A DNA stretch of 64,000 bases, from assembly GCA_050246875.1 (NCBI GenBank), contig JBFWVF010000003.1, forward strand, positions 310,001-374,000. Reading direction: 5' to 3'. The translations under genes and the position numbers were made by a program. Shown here piece after piece: positions 46,690 through 55,457 of the stretch (positions are counted from its first letter, which is position 1; every line of letters starts with the position of its first letter). Source of the DNA: SHWB01 sp050246875. Lineage in GTDB: Bacteria > Pseudomonadota > Alphaproteobacteria > UBA6615. The notes beneath the pieces were generated by a model. The model was not told the origin of the DNA, did not search any database, and saw nothing but the letters and a program-made list of their open reading frames with translations.

Positions 46690-48515
46690 CCGCCGCCCTC
46701 CGCCCGCCGGGACTCCGTGCCGCCGACCGGGTAGCCGCGCGGCGTCCACACATGACCGCCGGCATGGCGCGTGGACGAAGCGCCGACGATGAGCACCGTC
46801 AGCATGTCCACCGTGTCGAGGTCGAGCGTGCCGAGGGTCACGACTCGCACGCTCTCGCCGTCGCGCGCAAGGTTGCGGGCAACCACCACCGGCACGTCAG
46901 CTCCGCGCGCCGCGAGCAGGATGTCGCGCGCCAGAGCCAGGCCACGGCGGCGCGCGCCGCTTGCCGGGTTGTAGAGGGCGACAACGAAATCACCGGCGGC
47001 AGCGGCGCGCAGCCTGCGCTCCACCGTCGGCCACGGCGTCAGCAGGTCGGACAACGAGATGGCGCAGAAATCGTGACCCAGAGGCGCGCCGGCGCGCGCG
47101 GCGGCGAGCTGCATCGCCGACACGCCGGGTTCGACGGTCAGGGCCACACGCTTCCAGGCAGGATCGATTGCCGCGGCGACGAGTTCGTAAGTCAGCGTCG
47201 CCAGCGCGTAGATGCCGGGATCGCCACTCGCCAGCAGGGCCACGGCGCGGCCTGCCGCGGCAAGCGACAGGGCGTGGCGGCAGCGCGCCTCCTCCTCACC
47301 CAGCGCGAAGGGATGCAGCGTCTTGCCGGCCGTCGACGGGGCCGCGAGCAGATCGATGTAGCCGCCGTAGCCGACGATGTCGGTCGCGGCCGCAAGCGCC
47401 GCGTCCGCCGCCGGGGTGCGGAAGCGCGCGTCGCCCGGTCCGAGGCCGACCACGGCGACGCTGCCGCGCGCACGGCCGGCCGACCGTGCCTCAGTCGCTG
47501 CCGGCGCGCGTGCCACCGCGCACGTCACGCGCTGGCCGACCCGCTTGGCGACGACGAGTTCGCCCGCCGGTCCGGCGGCGGCCAGCGCGGCGGCCTCGGC
47601 GACGCCATGCGTCCCCACGGCGCGGAAGACGGCCTCGGAAGGCGTCGCCAGCCGCGGACGCTCCGCCTCCAGCCGCGCGGCATCGAAGAAGCGCGCCGGC
47701 ACGCCGAGGGCGCCGGCCAAGGCATGGACCGCCGGCTCGTCCTCTTTGAGGTCGAGCGAGACGACGACGGCGACGGCGCCCGGCGCGAGGCCCGCGTCTG
47801 CGAGCGTATCGCGCACGAGGGCGAGCGCCGCCCCGGCATCGGCGCCGCGCTCGCAGCCGAGGCCGACGGCCAGGACGGGCGGATGGTAGACCAGCGCCGC
47901 ATCCCCGCCGGCGACGGCGCGGTCGGTCACGCGGATCGGCACCGCCTCCGGCGCACCCGCCGGCGCATATGGCAGGCCGGCGAGCCAGGCCGCGTCGCCG
48001 GCCTCGACGGCGAGGCGCGCGCCCGTGCCGGCCAGCAGCGCCGCCGCCGCGCCCTTGACGCGCTCCGGCGTGGCGAGCGTCCAGCCCGGCGGCGGCTCGT
48101 CGAGGGCGACGCCGTGCACGACATCGCTCGCCGTCGTGATCGCCGCGAACCCGCCAGTCACCGCCGCGATGCGGCGTGCCAGCGCGTTGCCGCCGCGATG
48201 GCCGCCGAGCAACGGCACGATCGCCGATCCGTCCTCCGCGACGGCGAGCACCGCCGGCTCGTCGCCCTTGGCCGCCAGCAACGGCGCCAGCGCCCGCACC
48301 AGGATGCCGGCAGCGCACACGCCGACGACCGGCGTTCCGGCCGCGAACAGCGCACGGAGATGGCGGACGGTGTCGTCGAACAGCACGTCGGCCGCATCGG
48401 TGCGTCCGGCCCGGCCATGCACGCGCGCGCCGGGCAGCGTCGCGGCGATGCGGCGGGCCAGCGCCGCGCCCCCCTCCGTCAACGCCACCAGCGCGATCGC
48501 GTCGGCCGGGTTCAT
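46686..48515 (-). CDS. Fused CbiG (cobalt-precorrin-5A hydrolase) and CobJ (precorrin-3B C17-methyltransferase)
   Basis: 609 residues from ATG 48515. The first part (about 1-335) is CbiG: an N-terminal domain with PLLGGHRGGNALARRIA near 101-117, a middle domain, and the C-terminal CbiG/CobE domain from about 212, with LAVGLGCERGADAGA. The second part (about 351-595) is CobJ, starting SVAVVGLGPGDARF, with GYGGYIDLL, LASGDPGIYALA and ISLSDLLTPWP. CbiG opens the lactone after ring contraction, losing acetaldehyde; CobJ adds the C17 methyl. Fusion couples consecutive steps. It overlaps cobI at the 5' end and cobM at the 3' end. Confidence 0.9.
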   Translation of the reverse strand: MNPADAIALVALTEGGAALARRIAATLPGARVHGRAGRTDAADVLFDDTVRHLRALFAAGTPVVGVCAAGILVRALAPLLAAKGDEPAVLAVAEDGSAIVPLLGGHRGGNALARRIAAVTGGFAAITTASDVVHGVALDEPPPGWTLATPERVKGAAAALLAGTGARLAVEAGDAAWLAGLPYAPAGAPEAVPIRVTDRAVAGGDAALVYHPPVLAVGLGCERGADAGAALALVRDTLADAGLAPGAVAVVVSLDLKEDEPAVHALAGALGVPARFFDAARLEAERPRLATPSEAVFRAVGTHGVAEAAALAAAGPAGELVVAKRVGQRVTCAVARAPAATEARSAGRARGSVAVVGLGPGDARFRTPAADAALAAATDIVGYGGYIDLLAAPSTAGKTLHPFALGEEEARCRHALSLAAAGRAVALLASGDPGIYALATLTYELVAAAIDPAWKRVALTVEPGVSAMQLAAARAGAPLGHDFCAISLSDLLTPWPTVERRLRAAAAGDFVVALYNPASGARRRGLALARDILLAARGADVPVVVARNLARDGESVRVVTLGTLDLDTVDMLTVLIVGASSTRHAGGHVWTPRGYPVGGTESRRAEGGG

Positions 48516-49216
48516 GCCGGCACCCCGCCCGCGCGGTGCACGAGGATCATCGAGAAGTAGGGCGCCGTCGCCGCGTCGAACCCAGCCAGAGGCACGACGC
48601 GCGCCTGCGGCAGGCTGGCGTGCGCGACGTAGGTCGCGCGGTCGAGCAGCCCGGCCGCCGCCAGCACGCCGCGCACGCGCGGCAGGTGGCGCCCGAGCTT
48701 GACGATGGCGGCGGCGTCGCACCCCTCGAGGCGGGCGCGGATGGTCTCATCCGGCAGCGGCGCCGGCACGACGGCGAGCACGTCGCCGCCCGATGCGAGC
48801 GGCCGGCGCGCGGCGGCGGCGCAGGCGACGAGCGACGTCACGCCCGGCACGATCTCGGTCGGCCAGCGCTCGGCGAGGCGGGCGAACAGGTACATGAACG
48901 AGCCGTAGAGGAACGGGTCGCCCTCGCACAGCACGGCGACGTCGCGGCCCGCGCCGAGATGCCCGCCGATCGTTGCGGCGGCGGCGTCGTAGACTGCCGC
49001 GACGGGAAAGCGGTCGGCAGCCAGCGGCATGCGGATGGCGATCTCGACGGCGTCCGGCCTGATATGCGCGGCGGCGATGCGCCGGGCAAAGCTGTCGCCC
49101 GCGAGCGGCGCCGGCCACGCCACGACCGGACAGGCACCGATCAGCCGTGCGGCCTTCAGGGTCATCAGCTCGGGATCGCCCGGGCCGACGCCGATGCCGT
49201 GGAGCGTGCCGCTCAT
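48512..49216 (-). CDS. cobI: Precorrin-2 C20-methyltransferase CobI
   Basis: 234 residues from ATG 49216. Tetrapyrrole methylase with LHGIGVGPGDPELMTLKAARLI at the N-terminus, AVLCEGDPFLYGSFMYLFARL near 95-115 and IVPGVTSLVACAAAARRPL, the CobI/CbiL set. It converts precorrin-2 to precorrin-3 (or the cobalt form). The start overlaps cobL and the stop overlaps the cbiG-cobJ gene by four bases each. Confidence 0.94.
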   Translation of the reverse strand: MSGTLHGIGVGPGDPELMTLKAARLIGACPVVAWPAPLAGDSFARRIAAAHIRPDAVEIAIRMPLAADRFPVAAVYDAAAATIGGHLGAGRDVAVLCEGDPFLYGSFMYLFARLAERWPTEIVPGVTSLVACAAAARRPLASGGDVLAVVPAPLPDETIRARLEGCDAAAIVKLGRHLPRVRGVLAAAGLLDRATYVAHASLPQARVVPLAGFDAATAPYFSMILVHRAGGVPA

Positions 49217-50448
49217 GGTTTCGCCAGCGTCCACTGCGTCACCGGCACCAGCGCCCGCCACACCGTCCGGCCGCCCGCCGCACCCGCTTCGGACACGGCG
49301 AGGCGCGCGAGGTCGCCGCCGTGGCGCGCGTGCGCCGCGAGCACCACCGCCTCCCCCTCGGTCGACACGACATTGGCGACGAAGCGTCCGCCCGGCCGCA
49401 GCGCGGCAAGCGCGCGGTCGACCAGCGCCGCCGTGACGCCGCCACCGATGAAGACGGCGTCGGGCGGCGCCAGCCGGTCGAGCACGTCCTCGCTGTCGCC
49501 GCCGACGATGTCGAGGAACGGCGTGCCGAGGGATGTGGCGTTTCGCGCGATCAGGGCGCGGCGACCGGCGTCGCGCTCGACGGCGACGGCGGTGGCGCCG
49601 CGACCGTCGGCCGTCTGCACCGCGCGCAGCCACTCGATGGCGATGGAGCCACAGCCGGCGCCGAGGTCCCACAGATGCTGGCCCGCCATCGGCTGCAGGC
49701 GCGCCAGCGTCGCCGCGCGCACCGCGCGCTTGGTGAGCTGGCCGTCATGGGCGAAGGCGTCGTCCGGCAGGCCCGGCACGCGGGCCAGCGGACGCGCCTC
49801 GGGTCCGGGGACGCACGTGATCGCCAGCGTCACGAGGTCGGGCGTCGTCTCGTCGCCCCACGCCGCCGCCGTCGCCTCGCGGCGCACCTCCGCCGGCCCG
49901 CCCATGTGCGCGAGCGCGACGAGGCGGCTCGGCCCCCAGCCGGCGGCGCGCAGATGCGCGGCGACGTGCGCCACCGTGCGACCGTCGTCGGCGAGCAGCA
50001 GCAGCCGCGCGCCCGGCGTCAGCCACGGCGCGAGCAGGGACGGCGGGCGCCCGTGCAGCGTCAGGCAGCCGACGTCGCCGAGCGCCCAGCCGAGCCGCGC
50101 GGCGGCGAGGCTGAAGGCGCCCGGCGCCGGCAGCACCACCATCTCGCCGGACGCGAAGTGCCGCGCCAGCGTCGTGCCGATGCCGTAGGCCATCGGATCG
50201 CCGGTGGCGAGCACGGTGACGCGCCGCCCGCGCCGGGCGGCGATGTCGGCCATGGTGTCGCGCAGCGGCACGCGCCAGGTCAGGCGCTCTCCCGGATAGC
50301 CGGGCACCAGCGCGTGATGACGCGCGCCACCGACCAGCACCTCGGCCGTCTCGACCAGCGTGCGCGCCGCCGGCGCCAGCGCCGCCAGCCCGTCCTCGCC
50401 GAGGCCGACGACGGCGAGCCACGCCCCGTTGTGGCCGGCCATGCTCAT
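49213..50448 (-). CDS. cobL: Precorrin-6Y C5,15-methyltransferase (decarboxylating) CobL
   Basis: 411 residues, the fused CbiE-CbiT form. The N-terminal half is a tetrapyrrole methylase (AVVGLGEDGLAALAPAA, LATGDPMAYGIG). The C-terminal half from about 230 is a Rossmann-type methyltransferase with LWDLGAGCGSIAIEWLRA and DAVFIGGGVTAALVDRAL. It adds methyls at C5 and C15 and decarboxylates the C12 acetate. An inner ATG (50442) is possible, but 50448 gives an ATGA overlap with cobH. Confidence 0.94.
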   Translation of the reverse strand: MSMAGHNGAWLAVVGLGEDGLAALAPAARTLVETAEVLVGGARHHALVPGYPGERLTWRVPLRDTMADIAARRGRRVTVLATGDPMAYGIGTTLARHFASGEMVVLPAPGAFSLAAARLGWALGDVGCLTLHGRPPSLLAPWLTPGARLLLLADDGRTVAHVAAHLRAAGWGPSRLVALAHMGGPAEVRREATAAAWGDETTPDLVTLAITCVPGPEARPLARVPGLPDDAFAHDGQLTKRAVRAATLARLQPMAGQHLWDLGAGCGSIAIEWLRAVQTADGRGATAVAVERDAGRRALIARNATSLGTPFLDIVGGDSEDVLDRLAPPDAVFIGGGVTAALVDRALAALRPGGRFVANVVSTEGEAVVLAAHARHGGDLARLAVSEAGAAGGRTVWRALVPVTQWTLAKP

Positions 50449-51080
50449 GCCTCGTCGTCCGCCCGCCGCGTCAGCGCGTTGACGGCCGCGGCGGCGAGCG
50501 CGCTGCCGCCGCGCCGGCCGCGTGTGGCGATCCATGCCGGCAAAGTGCGGGCCATCAGCGCGTCCTTGGCCTCGGCCGCGCCGACATAGCCGACCGGGAA
50601 GCCGAGGATCGCCGCCGGCAGCGGCCAGCCCGCGTCGAGCCCGGCGAGCAGGCGCGCGAGTGCCGTCGGCGCGTTGCCGACGACGACGACCGCCCCGGCG
50701 AGGAACGGCCGCCACAGTTCGACCGCGGCGGCAGCCCGGGTCGTCGCGAGGTGTGCCGCCAGCGCCGGCACCGTGCCGAGTTCGAGCGTGCAAAGGATGT
50801 CGTTGCCGGCCGGCAGCCGCGCGCGGTCGATGCCAGCGGCGACCATGCGCGCATCGACCAGCAGCGGCGCGCCGGCCGCGAGCGCGCGACGCGCCGCATC
50901 GGCCGCCCCGGGACTCGCCGCGAGGTCGGCGACCACGCCCGCGTCGCCCGCCGCGTGGACGAGACGCAGCGCCACATCCGCGAGGTCCGCCGGCAGACCG
51001 TCCAGCGGCGCCTCGGCCCGCGCCATGGCGAAGGACTGCCGGTAGATCGCCTCCGGCGCGACGCGCCAGGCGTCGCTCAC
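50445..51080 (-). CDS. cobH: Precorrin-8X methylmutase CobH
   Basis: 211 residues starting at GTG 51080, which overlaps the cbiX stop (GTGA). The N-terminal EAIYRQSFAMARAEAPLDGLP and ALRLVHAAGD (the proton-transferring His) are followed by VDARMVAAGIDRARL and VVGNAPTALARLL, all CobH/CbiC markers. It moves the C11 methyl to C12, giving hydrogenobyrinic or cobyrinic acid. Confidence 0.95.
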   Translation of the reverse strand: MSDAWRVAPEAIYRQSFAMARAEAPLDGLPADLADVALRLVHAAGDAGVVADLAASPGAADAARRALAAGAPLLVDARMVAAGIDRARLPAGNDILCTLELGTVPALAAHLATTRAAAAVELWRPFLAGAVVVVGNAPTALARLLAGLDAGWPLPAAILGFPVGYVGAAEAKDALMARTLPAWIATRGRRGGSALAAAAVNALTRRADDEA

Positions 51081-52126
51081 GGGCGTCCGCCGCGCTTCAA
51101 CGCCGCGAGAGACACCGGGCCGAGCGGATGGCCGGCGTGCGGATAGGGATGGTGATGGCCGTGGTCGTGACTGTGACTGTGGCCGTGCGCGTGGTCGTGG
51201 CCATGATGGCCGTGCTTGCGGCCTGTGCCGGTGCCGATGCCGATGCCTTCGACGTGATGATGATGGCTCTGCTGCGGCAGGCCGATCTCGGCTTCGAAGC
51301 CGACGATCTGCTCGCGGTACTTACACAGCCGGCAGTTCATCGCGTTGTCGGCGCTTTCGATGCCGTCGAGACGATCGATGAAGGTCTCGACCACCAGCCG
51401 GTGATCGTTGAGGTAGGGCGCCTTGACGAACTGCACGCCGGGATGTGCCGCCGCGACGGCGTCGGTGTGCTCGTAGATGCGCTTGACCAGCACGCCGGTG
51501 AACAGGAAGTACGGAAACACGACGATGCGCCGGAAGCCGAGCCGCACGGCATGTTCAAGCGCCGGCGCGACGAGCGGGAAGGTGACGCCCGAATAGGCCG
51601 TCTCGCCCCAGCCGAAGCCCATGCCTTCCCACAGGAAGCGCATCACCTTGGCGACATTGGAGTTGGCGTCGGGGTCGGAGGCGCCGCGCCCAACGACGAC
51701 GAGCAGCGTGTCGTGGCGGGGCACCACGGGGCCCGCCGCGTCGGCCTCGCTGACGGCCGCCTCGATCCGCTCGGATGCGGCGCGCAGGAGCCTCGCGTCG
51801 AGGCCGAGGTCGCGGGCGAAATCGAGCTCGATAACCGGATTGCGCGCGAGCCAGGTGTTGAGCACGGACGGGATGTCGTTCTTGGTGTGGCCGGCGGCAA
51901 ACAGCATGCCCGGCACGGCGAAAATGCGCCGCGCGCCGGCGCGCGCCAGCGCGTCGAGGCCCTCGCCGATCACCGGCCGCGCGAATTCGAGGAAGCCGTA
52001 CTCGACCAGCCGTCCGGGCAGGCGTGCGCGCAGGCCGGTCGCCAGCGCGGCGAATTCGGCCACGGCGGCCTCGTCGCGGCTGCCATGGCCGCAGATCATG
52101 ATGGCGTGGTCGTCGGACAAGCCCAT
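51077..52126 (-). CDS. cbiX: Sirohydrochlorin cobaltochelatase, long CbiX type with Fe-S motif and His-rich tail
   Basis: 349 residues from ATG 52126. Two chelatase halves: the first has MICGHGSRDEAAVAEF with H14 and FAAGHTKNDIP with H80, the second LLVVVGRGASDPDANSNV and FPYFLFTGVLVKRI. After the catalytic part comes M263-N-C265-R-L-C268, the MxCxxC motif known to hold a [4Fe-4S] cluster in the long CbiX of Bacillus megaterium. From about residue 288 to 333 there is a histidine-rich tail (over 20 His). It inserts cobalt into sirohydrochlorin, the early step of the anaerobic route. First gene of the six-gene unit; divergent from cobD. Confidence 0.92.
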   Translation of the reverse strand: MGLSDDHAIMICGHGSRDEAAVAEFAALATGLRARLPGRLVEYGFLEFARPVIGEGLDALARAGARRIFAVPGMLFAAGHTKNDIPSVLNTWLARNPVIELDFARDLGLDARLLRAASERIEAAVSEADAAGPVVPRHDTLLVVVGRGASDPDANSNVAKVMRFLWEGMGFGWGETAYSGVTFPLVAPALEHAVRLGFRRIVVFPYFLFTGVLVKRIYEHTDAVAAAHPGVQFVKAPYLNDHRLVVETFIDRLDGIESADNAMNCRLCKYREQIVGFEAEIGLPQQSHHHHVEGIGIGTGTGRKHGHHGHDHAHGHSHSHDHGHHHPYPHAGHPLGPVSLAALKRGGRP

Positions 52127-52224
52127 CCTCCAGATGCGGGGCCAATACACCACGTCCGCCCCCGCCCGCCAAGGCAAGGGCCGGAACGGTGGCCGGGCGC
52201 CGCGCCAGCCCTGTACTGTGGGCC

Positions 52225-53229
52225 ATGCTCGATGGCGCCTTCACCGCCGCCGGGGCGGCCCTGCCCCTGGTCCTGCTCGGCGCGCTGGCGCTCGACGCCG
52301 TGGCCGGCGATCCGCGCTGGCTGTGGCGGCGCATTCCGCATCCGGTGGCACTGGTCGGCAATCTCACCGGCTGGCTCGATCGCCGTCTCAACCGGCCGCA
52401 GCGCGGCGCCCGGACCCGCTTCGTGCGCGGTCTCGTGGTGGCGCTGCTCGTCGCCGCGCTCGCCTGGGCGGCCGGCCAGGCCATCGCGCGGGCCTTGCAG
52501 CCCTTCGCCTGGGGCTGGGCGGTCGAACTGCTGCTGGTGGCCGTGCTGGTCGCCCAGCGCGGCCTGTTCGACCATGTCGCCGCCGTCGCCCGCCCGCTGG
52601 CGGCCGGCGACCTCGCGGCGGCCCGCGCGGCGGTCGGCCGCGTCGTCGGGCGCGATCCCGAGCGGCTCGACGGCCATGCCGTCGCCCGGGCCGCCATCGA
52701 GAGCACGGCGGAAAACTTCGCCGACGGCGTCGTCGCCCCGGCGCTCTGGTATCTCGTCCTCGGCCTGCCCGGGCTGTTCGTCCTCAAGGCCGTCAACACC
52801 ATGGACAGCATGATCGGCCATCGCACGGAACGGCATGCCGCCTTCGGGGCCGTTGCCGCGCGGCTCGACGACGCGGCGATGTTCGTGCCGGCGCGGCTGG
52901 CGGCGTTGCTGATCGTGCTCGCCGCGCTGTTCGTGCCCGGTGGGCGGCCGTGGACGGCACTGCGCGTGTGGTGGCGCGACGGCCACCGCCATCGCTCGCC
53001 CAACGCCGGCCGGCCGGAGGCGGCGATGGCCGGCGCCATTGGCGTGGCGCTGTCCGGGCCGCGCAGCTACCACGGCAAGGCCACCGACGAGCCGTGGCTA
53101 GGCGGCGAGTTCAGCGCCCGTGCCGGCGCCGGCGACATAAGGCGCGCGCTGTTCGTGTTCGTCGTCGCTTGCCTCGTGCAGGCGGCGGCGGTCGCCGCGC
53201 TGGCCGTGCTGACCTACGCGCCGGCGTAG
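52225..53229 (+). CDS. cobD: Adenosylcobinamide-phosphate synthase CobD/CbiB
   Basis: 334 residues from ATG 52225; an in-frame GTG at 52189 adds 12 doubtful residues. Inner-membrane protein with several hydrophobic segments. LALDAVAGDPRWLWRRIPHPVALVG at the start, then RAAIESTAENFADGVVAPALWY and VNTMDSMIGHRTERH, and SPNAGRPEAAMAGAIGVAL near the end are CbiB landmarks. It attaches aminopropanol (phosphate) to adenosylcobyric acid. It is the only plus-strand gene of this part; its 3' end overlaps cobQ's by 16 bases. Confidence 0.94.
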   Translation: MLDGAFTAAGAALPLVLLGALALDAVAGDPRWLWRRIPHPVALVGNLTGWLDRRLNRPQRGARTRFVRGLVVALLVAALAWAAGQAIARALQPFAWGWAVELLLVAVLVAQRGLFDHVAAVARPLAAGDLAAARAAVGRVVGRDPERLDGHAVARAAIESTAENFADGVVAPALWYLVLGLPGLFVLKAVNTMDSMIGHRTERHAAFGAVAARLDDAAMFVPARLAALLIVLAALFVPGGRPWTALRVWWRDGHRHRSPNAGRPEAAMAGAIGVALSGPRSYHGKATDEPWLGGEFSARAGAGDIRRALFVFVVACLVQAAAVAALAVLTYAPA

Positions 53230-54719
53230 CGCCGGGCGAGGGCCAGCAGCTGGTCGAGATCCAGGTGGCGCGCAAGGTGGTCGGCCAGCCCGTCGAGCGT
53301 CGCCTCGATGCGCCCTTCCCAGGCCGGACCGGGGGACCGACCGGCCCGCAGGCCGCCAAGCAGCGCCGCGCGCCAGGCATCGGCCGCGAACAGGCCGTGC
53401 AGATAGGTGCCGGCGACGCGCCCGTCCGGCGCGCGCGCGCCGTCGGCGCGGCCGCCGTCGAGCAGCGCGAACGGCCGCGCGCAATCGGCGCCGCGCGTTG
53501 TACCGACATGCATCTCGTAGCCCGAGACCGGGATATTCCCGTCTGCCGCGGTGCCGGAAACGCGGGCCAGCGTCTTGTCGCCGCCGAGCACGGTACGCAC
53601 GGCCAGCAGCCCGAGGCCGCGCGCCGCGCCGGCTCGGCCCTCGATGCCATCGGGATCGGCGATGCGCGTGCCGAGCATCTGGTAGCCGCCGCACACGCCG
53701 AGGATGCGGGCGCCGCGCCGGTGCGCGGCGAGGATGTCGATATCCCAGCCCTCGGCGCGCAGCGCGGCGAGATCGGCGAGCGTCGCCTTCGAGCCGGGCA
53801 GCACGACGAGGTCGGCGTCGCGCGGCAGCGCGTTGCCGGGCGGGACCAGTTCGACGGCCACGTCCGGCTCCGCCGCGAGCGGGTCGAGGTCGTCGAAATT
53901 GGCGATGCGCGGCAGGCGCGGCACGACGACGCGGATCGGCCCGTCGCGGCGCGGCGCCGCGCCGCGCGCATCGAGCGCGGCGCTGTCCTCGGCCGGCAGC
54001 AGCCCCGCCGCGGCGAACCACGGCACCACGCCCAGCGACGGCCAGCCGGTGCGTCCGGCGATGGCCGTCAGTCCGTCGCCGAACAGGCGCGCGTCGCCGC
54101 GGAACTTGTTGACGATGAAGCCGCCGACCAGCGCGCGCTCGTCCGCCGGCAGCAGCGCGTGCGTGCCGACGAGCTGGGCGATGACGCCGCCGCGCTCGAT
54201 GTCGCCGACCAGCGCCACCGGCACAAGCGCCGCCGTGGCGAAACCCATGTTGGCGATGTCGCCCGCGCGCAGGTTGATCTCGGCGGGACTGCCGGCGCCC
54301 TCGACCAGCACGAGGTCGGCAGCGGCCGTGAGGCGCGCGAAGCTGTCCAGCACCGCCGGCAGATGGCCCGCCTTCGCCTCCTGCCAGGCGCGCGCGTCCG
54401 CCGTGCCGGCGAGGCGGCCCTGCACGATCACCTGCGCCCCGGTCTCCGACTGCGGCTTGAGCAGGACCGGGTTCATGTCGGCCGTCGGCGCGACGCCGCA
54501 GGCACGCGCCTGCAACGCCTGCGCGCGGCCGATCTCCGTACCGCCGGCGGCGACGGCGGCGTTGTTCGACATGTTCTGCGGCTTGAACGGCAGCACGCGC
54601 AGGCCGCGCCGGACGAAGGCGCGGCACAGGCCGGCGACGAGCAGCGACTTGCCAACGTCCGACCCCGTGCCCTGCAGCATCAGCGCGGCGGCACGGCCGC
54701 CCTCAGCGCGCCCCGGCAT
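53214..54719 (-). CDS. cobQ: Cobyric acid synthase CobQ
   Basis: 501 residues from ATG 54719; an ATG at 54680 (MLQGTGSD) is an alternative. The N-terminal P-loop region LMLQGTGSDVGKSLLVAGL and PFKPQNMSNNAAV, then LVEGAGSPAEINL. The C-terminal glutamine amidotransferase domain has its cysteine in GVCGGYQMLG near 345 and a histidine in SGYEMHVGTT. It amidates the b, d, e and g side chains. The start lies 17 bases inside the SYLF gene. The MSNN and absence of DYIDP mark CobQ not CobB. Confidence 0.94.
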   Translation of the reverse strand: MPGRAEGGRAAALMLQGTGSDVGKSLLVAGLCRAFVRRGLRVLPFKPQNMSNNAAVAAGGTEIGRAQALQARACGVAPTADMNPVLLKPQSETGAQVIVQGRLAGTADARAWQEAKAGHLPAVLDSFARLTAAADLVLVEGAGSPAEINLRAGDIANMGFATAALVPVALVGDIERGGVIAQLVGTHALLPADERALVGGFIVNKFRGDARLFGDGLTAIAGRTGWPSLGVVPWFAAAGLLPAEDSAALDARGAAPRRDGPIRVVVPRLPRIANFDDLDPLAAEPDVAVELVPPGNALPRDADLVVLPGSKATLADLAALRAEGWDIDILAAHRRGARILGVCGGYQMLGTRIADPDGIEGRAGAARGLGLLAVRTVLGGDKTLARVSGTAADGNIPVSGYEMHVGTTRGADCARPFALLDGGRADGARAPDGRVAGTYLHGLFAADAWRAALLGGLRAGRSPGPAWEGRIEATLDGLADHLARHLDLDQLLALARRYAGA

Positions 54720-55392
54720 CGTCGAGGATGGCGCGCAGCCCGTCGGCCTGGGCGTTGGGGCGCACGGAGCCGGCGACGATCTCGCGCACGCCGACCGCGC
54801 CGCCGTAATAGGCCGCGTTCGATTGCTCGCGCTGTTCCAGCACGCCGCCGCCCAGCGCGCCGCCGCCGAACAGGCCCTCGGCGCGCGAGAAGGCCCAGAC
54901 ATCGGCGCCCTGCACCGCCGTCGAGGTGCCGGCCGCGGCCCCGGCGCCGACCGGGCCGACCGTGACGGCGACATCGGCGCCGAGCTTCACCTTGTCGGCG
55001 AGCAATGCCTCGAGGGCCGAATCGGTCATGACGAGCAGCATCGCCTCGGCCACCTGGCCGCCGATCTGCAGGCCGATCGAGGCCGAGATCAGCCGCACGA
55101 AGGCCGGGCCGCCCCATTTGCCGTCGCCGCCGCGCGCCACCAGCACGCCGTCGCCGCCCTCGCCGCCGATGATGAACGCGCCGCGATAAAGCGCCGGAAA
55201 GATCATCACCGCGCGCGCGTGCGGCAGGCGCGTGGTGATCTGTTTGCCGATGTTCTCGTCGCGCACCAGCGCGCGCACGGCGGTCTCGGCGCGCAGCACC
55301 AGTTCCTCGGTCGAGTCGCGGTCGGCGGCGACGGCGGGCGCGGCGGCGGCGGACAGCAGCGCCACGGCGAGGAGTCGGATGATGGTCTTCAT
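54703..55392 (-). CDS. Exported SYLF/YSC84-domain lipid-binding-type protein
   Basis: 229 residues from ATG 55392. The signal peptide ends near VAADR. The mature part carries the SYLF domain: LPHARAVMIFPALYRGAFIIGGEGGDGVL, then FVRLISASIGLQIGGQ, LLVMTDSALEALLADKVKLGADV and VWAFSRAEGLFGGGALGGG, all family markers (quoted in shortened parts). The domain binds phosphoinositides in eukaryotes; in bacteria such proteins are exported and of unclear function. It lies between cobO and cobQ, its 3' end overlapping cobQ by 17 bases. It has no known part in cobalamin synthesis. Confidence 0.88.
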   Translation of the reverse strand: MKTIIRLLAVALLSAAAAPAVAADRDSTEELVLRAETAVRALVRDENIGKQITTRLPHARAVMIFPALYRGAFIIGGEGGDGVLVARGGDGKWGGPAFVRLISASIGLQIGGQVAEAMLLVMTDSALEALLADKVKLGADVAVTVGPVGAGAAAGTSTAVQGADVWAFSRAEGLFGGGALGGGVLEQREQSNAAYYGGAVGVREIVAGSVRPNAQADGLRAILDDAGAR

Positions 55393-55457
55393 GGCCGGAT
55401 GATACCCTACCTCCTGAGTCCGCCCTAAACGTCTTCGGCCGGACGCGGTTCCCGCCC

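Noticed and set aside
51130..51280. Repetitive GTGGTCGTG-type stretch as a tandem DNA repeat
   Set aside because: It is explained by the histidine codons of the CbiX tail on the minus strand.
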